Assembly (NCBI RefSeq): GCF_900187365.1
Contig: NZ_FYDG01000002.1
Location: forward strand, 310,001 to 374,000
DNA from: Rhodoblastus acidophilus
GTDB taxonomy: Bacteria; Pseudomonadota; Alphaproteobacteria; Rhizobiales; Beijerinckiaceae
Length of the DNA stretch: 64,000 bases
Direction of reading: 5' to 3'
Below are positions 57,794 through 64,000 of the stretch, in pieces. The notes under the pieces are model-generated. The model did not search any database. It worked only from the letters and a program-made list of their open reading frames with translations, and was not told the DNA's origin. Position 1 is the first letter of the stretch. Each line of letters begins with the position of its first letter. The position numbers and the translations under genes are program-made.

Positions 57794-59287
57794 ATGACCG
57801 ACGCCAAACCCACTCTCGTGAAAGCAAAGGCGCCGCGCGGATTCGTCGATCGCGGCGCCGACGAGCTGCGCGCCGTCAGCGCCATGCTGGACGCCATTCG
57901 CGAGGCTTATGAACTGTTCGGCTTCGAAGCCGTCGAGACCCCGGCGGTGGAATATACCGAGGCGCTGGGCAAATTCCTGCCCGACCAGGACCGCCCCAAC
58001 GCCGGCGTGTTCTCGTTTCAGGACGACGACGAGCAATGGCTGTCGCTGCGCTATGACCTGACCGCGCCGCTCGCCCGCTATTTCGCCGAAAATTTCGAGA
58101 GCCTGCCCAAGCCGTACCGCTCCTATCGCTCCGGCTTCGTGTTCCGCAACGAAAAGCCGGGTCCGGGCCGCTTCCGCCAGTTCATGCAGTTTGACGCCGA
58201 CACGGTCGGCTCGGCCAGCCCCGCCGCCGACGCCGAATTGTGCATGATGGCGGCCGACACGCTGGAAAAACTCGGCGTCGCCCGCGGCGACTATCTCTTG
58301 AAGATCAACAACCGCAAGATTCTCGACGGCGTGCTCGAAGTCATCGGGCTGGGCGGCGAGGCCGAAGCCGCGCGCCGGCTGGTGGTTTTGCGCGCCATCG
58401 ACAAGCTTGACCGTCTCGGGCCGCGCGGGGTGCGCGACCTGCTCGGCGCCGGCCGCAAGGACGAGTCCGGCGATTTCACCAAGGGCGCCCAGCTGTCCGA
58501 ACAGGCCATCGAAACCGTGATCGCCTTCACCGAAGCGCGGCGCGGCAACAATGCGCAGACGCTGGAGGCGCTGGCCGCCCTGGTCGCCGCCTCGCCGCGC
58601 GGCCTGGAAGGCGTCGAGGAGCTGCGCGCCATGGACGCGCTGGCCAAGGCCGGCGACTATAATGAAAGCCGGCTGCTGATCGACCCGTCGGTGGTGCGCG
58701 GCCTCGAATATTACACCGGCCCGGTGTTCGAAGCCGAACTCACGTTCACCGCCAAGGACGACAAGGGCCAGCCGATCCGCTTCGGCTCGATCGGCGGCGG
58801 CGGCCGCTATGACGGCCTCGTCGGCCGGTTCCGCGCCGAAAACGCGCCGGCCACCGGCTTTTCCATCGGCGTGTCCCGGCTGTTCGCGGCGCTCAAGGCG
58901 ATCGATTCGCCGCTGGTCGCGGCCCAGCCGCATCGCGGCCCGGTGGTGGTGCTGGTGATGGACCGCGACCATCTCGCCCATTACCAGACCCTGGTCGCCC
59001 GGCTGCGCCAGGCCGGCCTGCGCGCCGAGCTTTACCTCGGCGGCGCCGGCATGAAGGCGCAGATGAAATACGCCGACAAGCGCCACAGCCCCTGCGTGAT
59101 CATCCAGGGCTCCAACGAGCGCGAAAAGGGCGAAGTCCAGATCAAGGATCTGATCGACGGCGCGCAGGCGGCGGCGGCCATCGCCTCCAACGAGGAATGG
59201 AAGGCGGCGCGGCCCGCGCAGATTTCCGTCAGCGAAGACGAAATGGTCAGCGCCGTGCAGGACATTCTGGCGCGCCACAACCTTTGA
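57794..59287 (+). CDS. hisS: Histidyl-tRNA synthetase
   Basis: 497 residues, class II synthetase. Motif 2 region [30 protein letters not shown] and the histidine loops [14 protein letters not shown] and [14 protein letters not shown] are present. The alpha-specific substitution of the canonical motif-2 and the insertion match the alphaproteobacterial HisRS branch that recognises tRNA-His without G-1 (known for this group; not shown here). The ATG at 57794 is preceded by AGGACC; an ATG at 57767 is also in frame. Confidence 0.95.
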   Translation: MTDAKPTLVKAKAPRGFVDRGADELRAVSAMLDAIREAYELFGFEAVETPAVEYTEALGKFLPDQDRPNAGVFSFQDDDEQWLSLRYDLTAPLARYFAENFESLPKPYRSYRSGFVFRNEKPGPGRFRQFMQFDADTVGSASPAADAELCMMAADTLEKLGVARGDYLLKINNRKILDGVLEVIGLGGEAEAARRLVVLRAIDKLDRLGPRGVRDLLGAGRKDESGDFTKGAQLSEQAIETVIAFTEARRGNNAQTLEALAALVAASPRGLEGVEELRAMDALAKAGDYNESRLLIDPSVVRGLEYYTGPVFEAELTFTAKDDKGQPIRFGSIGGGGRYDGLVGRFRAENAPATGFSIGVSRLFAALKAIDSPLVAAQPHRGPVVVLVMDRDHLAHYQTLVARLRQAGLRAELYLGGAGMKAQMKYADKRHSPCVIIQGSNEREKGEVQIKDLIDGAQAAAAIASNEEWKAARPAQISVSEDEMVSAVQDILARHNL

Positions 59288-59332
59288 CCAGCGGGGTTTT
59301 TCGCCCCGCCTCCCCAATCCGAAAGGCTCTCC

Positions 59333-59689
59333 ATGCGCTTCCTCGCCCTTGTCGCCCTGCTGGCCAGCCAAACCTGCGCCGGCGCCGCGCTCGCCGAAAC
59401 CCGCTGCGGCTATGTGGTCAATCCCACGCCGGGCAATTGGTGGATCACCGACAACAAGGCCGATTGGATCATGAGGACGCAAGGGCAGGACCGCGATCCC
59501 GGCATGGACTTCATCCCCGACCTCACCACGCATGATTTCGTCAAGACCAACGGCTCTTACGGCTACGCCTGCGGCTGCGTGACCGGCGCGTTCGACGCGA
59601 AAAATCACACGGTGGTCAAGATCACGGGCTTCGCGCGCAAGCCGCTCGCCGCCTGCCGCAAGGACAAGAGCCTGAAAACGCCGGAATGA
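59333..59689 (+). CDS. DUF4087 exported small protein
   Basis: 118 residues with a signal peptide (about 1-21, ALA-ETR). CGYVVNPTPGNWWITDNKADWIM and YGYACGCVTGAFD match DUF4087. The mature part has four cysteines (CGYV, CGC pair, AACRK), so one or two disulfides are likely. Periplasmic, function unknown. It interrupts the hisS-hisZ run, which is unusual. Confidence 0.88.
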   Translation: MRFLALVALLASQTCAGAALAETRCGYVVNPTPGNWWITDNKADWIMRTQGQDRDPGMDFIPDLTTHDFVKTNGSYGYACGCVTGAFDAKNHTVVKITGFARKPLAACRKDKSLKTPE

Positions 59690-59778
59690 CGCCGCCCCGT
59701 AAACCCTGGCGGGGAAAATGGGGTGCTTTCCGCGCGCAATCTTGCTAAAGCGGGTCCAAATTTCGGGCGGAGCAGGGA

Positions 59779-60861
59779 ATGAGCGCCGGGCAGGACATAG
59801 AGGGTTTACTGCGGAAGCTGGAGGGCGCGGGCTATCGCGCCTGCGATCCCGGCATCCTGCAGCCGGCGGCGGTGTTTCTCGACCTGTCCGGCGAGGACAT
59901 GCGCGGGCGGCTGCTGCTCACCTCCGACGGGACGCGCGAATATTGCCTGCGCCCCGAATTCACCATTCCGCTGTCGCTGGCCTATCTCGGCTCGCCCGAC
60001 GCCGGCAAGCCCGCCGCAGTCTGCGCGGGCGGCCCGGTGTTCCGGCTCAGCGCCGGCAAAAAGCCGGAATTCGTTCAGGCGGGCCTGGAAAATTTCGGCC
60101 GCGCCGACCGCGAGGCCGCCGACGCCGAAATCCTGGCCCTGGCGCTGGAGACGGCCGGCGCCGGCGGGGATTCCTGGCGCGTGCGCATCGGCGACGCCTC
60201 GCTGATCTCGGCGCTGCTCGACCGGCTTGAACTGCCCGCCGTCTGGCTGCGCCGCATAAGGTCCGGTCTCGCCAAGGGCCAGGCCATCGACGAGATTTTC
60301 AGCCCCAAGCCTGACAAATCCGATCATTCCGGCGTGCTGGCCGCGCTCGACGGCGCCGACAAGGCCGGCGCCCGCGCGCTGGTGGAAGATCTGCTGAAGA
60401 TCGCCGACATTTCCGCGCTCGGCGGCCGCACCGCCGGCGAAATCGCCGACCGCTTCCTCGAACAGGCGGAGCTGCGCGGCGGCAGCGGCCTCGACGCCGC
60501 CAAGCGCGGCCTGCTGCAGGAATTCTTCGCCATCGCCGGCCAGCCCGATCAGGCCTCCGCGCAATTGCGCGCGCTGTTCGACGCCGCCGCCCTCGACCTC
60601 GGGCCGGAGATGGACGGCTTCGACCGCCGCCTGAACTTTTTGGCCGCGCGCGGCATCGACCTCAACACGCTGGAGTTTTCCGCCGGCTTCGCGCGCAATG
60701 TCGATTATTACACCGGCTTCGTGTTCGAGGCCTGCAAGGGCGACCCGGCCGTCGCCCGGCCCGCCATCGCCGGCGGGCGCTACGACGGCCTGTTGAAGAC
60801 GCTCGGCGCGAAAACCAACATTCCGGCGGTCGGCGCCGCCATCTGGATGGAGCGGCTCTGA
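59779..60861 (+). CDS. hisZ: ATP phosphoribosyltransferase regulatory subunit HisZ
   Basis: 360 residues, class II synthetase-like but without tRNA-binding domain. Seen: [18 protein letters not shown], the motif-2-like [24 protein letters not shown] and [18 protein letters not shown] followed by [11 protein letters not shown]. HisZ activates HisG and relays histidine feedback. It ends one base before hisG, as expected for a stoichiometric complex. The usual catalytic residues of HisRS are not kept. Confidence 0.95.
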   Translation: MSAGQDIEGLLRKLEGAGYRACDPGILQPAAVFLDLSGEDMRGRLLLTSDGTREYCLRPEFTIPLSLAYLGSPDAGKPAAVCAGGPVFRLSAGKKPEFVQAGLENFGRADREAADAEILALALETAGAGGDSWRVRIGDASLISALLDRLELPAVWLRRIRSGLAKGQAIDEIFSPKPDKSDHSGVLAALDGADKAGARALVEDLLKIADISALGGRTAGEIADRFLEQAELRGGSGLDAAKRGLLQEFFAIAGQPDQASAQLRALFDAAALDLGPEMDGFDRRLNFLAARGIDLNTLEFSAGFARNVDYYTGFVFEACKGDPAVARPAIAGGRYDGLLKTLGAKTNIPAVGAAIWMERL

Positions 60862-60862
60862 C

Positions 60863-61825
60863 ATGAGCGAAAAACTCGTTCTGGCGGTGCCCTCGAAAGG
60901 GCGCCTGCAGGAAAACGCCAACGCCTTTTTCGCCCGCGCCGGCCTCGCCGTGCAGCAGGCGCGCGGCGCGCGCGACTATCGCGGCGTGCTCGGGGGCGTC
61001 GACAATGTCGAGGTCGCCTTCCTGTCCGCCTCCGAAATCGTGCGCAATCTCGCTTCCGGCGCGGTGCATTTCGGCATCACCGGCGAAGATCTGGTGGTCG
61101 AGGCCGAGGCGCAGGACAAGGTCGAACTGCTGACCAAGCTCGGCTTCGGCCACGCCAATGTGGTGGTGGCCGTGCCGCAGGCCTGGATCGACGTGCGCGA
61201 CATGGACGATCTCGACGATGTCGCGCTGAGTTTTCGCGCCCGGCGCGGCATGCGGATGCGGGTGGCGACGAAGTACGTCAACACCACCCGCGCCTTCTTC
61301 CGGGATCACGGCGTCACCGACTACCACATCGTCGAAAGCCTCGGAGCCACCGAGGGCGCGCCCGCCGCCGGGCTGGCGGAAGTGATCGTGGACATCACCT
61401 CGACCGGCGCGACGCTGGTCGCCAATGGCTTGAAAGTGCTGGACGACGGCGTGATCCTGCGCTCGGAGGCCAATCTGGTGGCGTCGGTGACGGCGCCCTG
61501 GAGCCCCGACCTGCGCGAGACGGCGCGGCAAATCCTGGCGCGCATCGCGGCCGAGGAAGAGGCCCGCTCGACCCGCGAGCTGGTGGCGACGCTGCACAGC
61601 GAGCCGGACGGATTCGCCAAAAGCCTCGACGGTTTTGGCGCGCGCTTGCGCCGCCGCAACGCCGACGGCCGCATCACCATGTTCGCGCCCAAGGCGCAGG
61701 CGCCGGCGCTGGCCGACTGGTTGATCGGCCAGGGCGCGGAAGACGTGATCGTGCGCCAGAGCGATTACGTGTTCACGGCGAAAAACCCGCTCTACGAAAA
61801 ACTGGTGACCCGCCTCGGCGCGTGA
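60863..61825 (+). CDS. hisG: ATP phosphoribosyltransferase, HisG
   Basis: 320 residues; first committed step of histidine synthesis. Seen: [80 protein letters not shown]. Longer than the typical short HisG (about 210-230) because of an extra C-terminal part (about 215-320), the form seen in rhizobia together with HisZ. Convergent with the MetX-like gene. Confidence 0.95.
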   Translation: MSEKLVLAVPSKGRLQENANAFFARAGLAVQQARGARDYRGVLGGVDNVEVAFLSASEIVRNLASGAVHFGITGEDLVVEAEAQDKVELLTKLGFGHANVVVAVPQAWIDVRDMDDLDDVALSFRARRGMRMRVATKYVNTTRAFFRDHGVTDYHIVESLGATEGAPAAGLAEVIVDITSTGATLVANGLKVLDDGVILRSEANLVASVTAPWSPDLRETARQILARIAAEEEARSTRELVATLHSEPDGFAKSLDGFGARLRRRNADGRITMFAPKAQAPALADWLIGQGAEDVIVRQSDYVFTAKNPLYEKLVTRLGA

Positions 61826-61837
61826 GCGCCGGCGCGC

Positions 61838-62965
61838 TCATCCTTCCAGAAAATCCCGGATGCGCTCCGCCGCGTCGGCGATCTTGAGAATGCCGTTATA
61901 ATGGCCGTAAGGCCCATGCAGCGGAACCGTTTCGGCGCCGATCTTCCGCGCGGCCGCCTCGACCCATTCGGCGCGAAAAACCTGATCGCCCGGCGCATGG
62001 ATCATCAGGGACGGGCATATGATGCGGCTCAAGCCGTCATCGGCGTCGCGCGCCCCGGCGCCCGCGCCGGGGATGTAGGTTTGATTGGCGCGCACGAGAT
62101 AGAGCAAGGCGTTGGCGTCCATCAGCGGCATTTTCTCGCGCGCCGCGTCGGTGAGTGCCTGCTCGATGGCGAAAGGCTCGGCGGCCAGATCTGCGGGATC
62201 GCCGCCCTGCTTCAGCCCCCGGCCGATGACATGGTCGGCCCAATCAGCGTCGAACGCGTTGAGCGTGATCAGCCGCAGCGCCGCTTCCAACCCTGCTTTC
62301 GGCGCGCCACTTGCGTAATAGTCGCCGCCGCGCCAGGCGGGATCGAGCCGGATCGGCTGCGCCCATTGCGACAGCCAGCCAATCAGCCAGCCGCCGAAAT
62401 TCGGCGCGGCGATCGCCGGGACGATCCGGCCGACACGATCGGGAAATGACGCCGCCCATTCAAACGTCTGCAGCCCGCCCATCGACGGCCCCATCACCGC
62501 GTGCAGCCGTCCGATGCCCAGCGCGTCGAGCACGGCCTTTTGCAGCCGCACGAAATCGGCGATGGCGACGGCGGGAAAGCGCAGGCCATAGGGCTCGCCT
62601 GTCGCCGGGTTGAGGCTGGCCGGTCCCAGCGTGGTCACGTTCGGATCGAAAGCGTTGAGATTGCACAGCGTATCGACCGAAATGACGAAGAATTTCTCCG
62701 TGTCCACCGCCTTGCCCGGGCCGATGATCTCGTCCCAATAGCCGGGCTTGGCGTCCTCGGCGCAATAGCGGCCGGCGGCGTGGCTGGTTCCCGAAAAATA
62801 GTGACAGACGAGAATCGCATTGTCGCGCGCCGGGGCCAGCCGTCCGTAGGCCTCGAAACCCACGGGAACGTCCCTGAGCGCGGCGCCGCCGAGCAGGCGC
62901 AGCTCGGGAATGGTCATGCGGCGCTTTTCGACAATCAGATCCATGGTCGGCTCGCGGCGTTTCAT
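61838..62965 (-). CDS. MetX-like alpha/beta hydrolase (E22-type putative esterase)
   Basis: 375 residues. Homoserine O-acetyltransferase fold: VCHYFSGTSHAAGRY, DTLCNLNAFDPNVTTLGPASLNP, nucleophile elbow MGPSMGGLQTFEWAASFPD, and C-terminal His in HGPYGHYNGIL with a preceding acidic PGDQVF. True MetX has GGSMGG and a different substrate loop (TGPAS with longer R region), so this is better called MetX-like esterase than methionine biosynthesis enzyme. GAGGGGG precedes the ATG at 62965. It follows thiD by 37 bases. Confidence 0.85.
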   Translation of the reverse strand: MKRREPTMDLIVEKRRMTIPELRLLGGAALRDVPVGFEAYGRLAPARDNAILVCHYFSGTSHAAGRYCAEDAKPGYWDEIIGPGKAVDTEKFFVISVDTLCNLNAFDPNVTTLGPASLNPATGEPYGLRFPAVAIADFVRLQKAVLDALGIGRLHAVMGPSMGGLQTFEWAASFPDRVGRIVPAIAAPNFGGWLIGWLSQWAQPIRLDPAWRGGDYYASGAPKAGLEAALRLITLNAFDADWADHVIGRGLKQGGDPADLAAEPFAIEQALTDAAREKMPLMDANALLYLVRANQTYIPGAGAGARDADDGLSRIICPSLMIHAPGDQVFRAEWVEAAARKIGAETVPLHGPYGHYNGILKIADAAERIRDFLEG

Positions 62966-63002
62966 TAGCAATACCCCCTCGCCGTGACGCGCGCGCGACG
63001 GT

Positions 63003-63809
63003 TCAAGAGCGACGGAAATCGCAGAAATGATCCGGCGGCCCGTGACCCGCGCCGATGCGCAGTTCGGCCCCCGCCTGCAGCGCCCGCGTCAGCCACGCCT
63101 TGCCCTCGCCGACGGCCTCGCGCAAACCCCGCCCCTGCCCGAGCAAAGCGGCGATGGCCGAGGACAAGGCGCAGCCGGTGCCATGGGTGTTGCGCGTTTT
63201 TATGCGCGGGGCGGTGAATTCGATAAAATCGGCGCCGTCATACAGCACATCGAGCGCATCGCCTTCGGCGAGATGGCCGCCTTTCACCAGCACCGCCGGC
63301 GCGCCGAGGTCGCGCAGCCGCAGCGCCAGCGCCCGCATGTCCTCCGCCCCGCCGGGACCCGCGCCGCCGACAAGGCGCGCGGCTTCGATCAGATTGGGCG
63401 TGATGAGCCGCGCCAGCGGAAACATTTCTTGCAACGGCGCCACCATCACGTCGCCGCCGAGTTCATGCCCGCTGGTCGCCACCAGAACGGGATCGAGCAC
63501 GATGTTTTTCGCCCGCGCCGAACTCAGGGCCGCGCCGATCACCCGCGCATTGTCGGGCGCGCCGATCATGCCGATCTTCACCGCGTCGACGTCAATGTCG
63601 GCGAAAATGGCCTCGATCTGCTGCGCCAAAAAATCGGGGGCGACCATGCTGACCGCCCGCACGCCCTGCGTATTTTGCGCGGTGAGGGCGCTGATCGCCG
63701 CCATGCCATAGCAACCCAGGGCCGAAAAGGTTTTCAGATCGGCCTGGATTCCCGCGCCTCCGGACGGGTCGGAGCCGGCGATCGACAGGATTTTGGCGAT
63801 CCCCACCAT
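63003..63809 (-). CDS. thiD: Hydroxymethylpyrimidine / phosphomethylpyrimidine kinase
   Basis: 268 residues, ribokinase fold; phosphorylates HMP and HMP-P for thiamine synthesis. Seen: ILSIAGSDPSGGAGIQADLKTFSALGCYGMAAISALTAQNT, VKIGMIGA, VLDPVLVATSGHELGG, TPNLIEA and the anion-hole catalytic TRNTHGTGCALSSAIAALLG. Full length. One base separates its ATG from the stop of the upstream gene. Confidence 0.97.
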   Translation of the reverse strand: MVGIAKILSIAGSDPSGGAGIQADLKTFSALGCYGMAAISALTAQNTQGVRAVSMVAPDFLAQQIEAIFADIDVDAVKIGMIGAPDNARVIGAALSSARAKNIVLDPVLVATSGHELGGDVMVAPLQEMFPLARLITPNLIEAARLVGGAGPGGAEDMRALALRLRDLGAPAVLVKGGHLAEGDALDVLYDGADFIEFTAPRIKTRNTHGTGCALSSAIAALLGQGRGLREAVGEGKAWLTRALQAGAELRIGAGHGPPDHFCDFRRS

Positions 63810-63810
63810 G

Positions 63811-64000
63811 TCAGCTCACCGGCAGGAAAGCGGCGGCGAAGGCGCCGCCCATGGCCGAAACGAACAGCAGCGCGTCATGCGCCGCCAGCATGGCGCGCGA
63901 CGGCTTTTTTCGCGCGCGATATAGCCGCAGCGACGCCCCGGCGGTGGCGAGGCTCCAGCCCATGGCGACCACAATCAGCGCGGCGGCGAAGCGCCAGGCG
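63811..64000 (-). CDS. 3' end of an unidentified membrane protein gene
   Basis: Open from the window edge to TGA at 63811-63813, 62 complete codons. The peptide has two hydrophobic stretches (AAALIVVAMGWSLATAGASL and ALLFVSAMGGAFAAAFLPVS) separated by a basic loop (RLYRARKKPSR) and ends FLPVS. The family cannot be named from this part. It runs into thiD with a 1-base gap, so it belongs to the same operon. Confidence 0.7.
   Translation of the reverse strand, partial: AWRFAAALIVVAMGWSLATAGASLRLYRARKKPSRAMLAAHDALLFVSAMGGAFAAAFLPVS

Noticed and set aside
62966-63002. SAM-II riboswitch before the MetX-like gene
   Set aside because: Only 37 bases separate thiD and this gene, too short for the aptamer with leader, and the gene itself is not a clear metX.

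Overview
The window is a GC-rich stretch of bacterial chromosome (about two thirds G+C by eye), almost fully coding. The gene set and local orders point to an alphaproteobacterium of the Hyphomicrobiales (Rhizobiales). Supporting clues are the run dnaK-dnaJ-pmtA-pyrF-DUF1330-dapB-gpmA, hisS/hisZ/hisG with a short-form HisG plus HisZ, a TIGR01459 HAD protein next to maoC and ribF, a Mic60-like gene with hemY, the CysNC fusion, a BacA/BclA-type ABC transporter and an intracellular PHA depolymerase. Family and genus cannot be fixed from the sequence alone. A Beijerinckiaceae/Methylocystaceae-like organism is possible, but no methane or methanol oxidation gene is present here.

Layout. 1-4372: the 3' end of lepA, then sulfate activation (cysNC, cysD) with cysQ divergent. 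4390-4900: two near-identical tRNA-Gly(GCC) cassettes, each with promoter and hairpin. 5045-6884: ybbN-like thioredoxin, a LON-domain protein and a UPF0434/Trm112-like protein. 7017-11816: two separate glnK-amtB ammonium modules flanking a tesB thioesterase. 11992-19351: L,D-transpeptidase, hemY, Mic60-like protein, CitE-like lyase, beta carbonic anhydrase and PHA depolymerase. 19645-26470: GST, PuuD, PAP2 phosphatase, DsbA-fold isomerase, MoeB, RidA, TPR-glycosyltransferase and UPF0114. 26563-31618: msrA divergent from a LysR-Crp-DUF2892 run, then kdsD, a GFA protein and a CbbR-like LysR regulator divergent from acs. 31986-40892: acs, a large arginine/lysine/ornithine decarboxylase, gshB-glnD (overlapping) and hemJ. 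41140-50122: grpE, alkB, gpmA-dapB, pyrF, pmtA, dnaJ and dnaK with a sigma-32-type promoter. 50549-55083: OmpW-like porin, secreted and membrane proteins, BclA-like ABC transporter. 55163-64000: ribF, maoC, HAD, the hisS-hisZ-hisG cluster, a MetX-like esterase, thiD and the 3' end of a membrane gene.

How the genes work together. Nitrogen control is over-represented: two PII proteins with the uridylylatable Tyr51, two ammonium channels and the PII uridylyltransferase GlnD all lie within about 33 kb. Protein quality control forms a second theme (DnaK, DnaJ, GrpE, YbbN-like co-chaperone, MsrA). Carbon storage and acetate use appear as phaZ, acs and a MaoC hydratase.

I found no mobile element, prophage, CRISPR array or defence island, and no convincing undescribed multi-gene system. 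The best leads are small: several dispersed intergenic palindromes, the tRNA cassette duplication, the second AmtB with a large extra periplasmic loop, and operator-like palindromes before glnK1, glnK2 and the OmpW gene.
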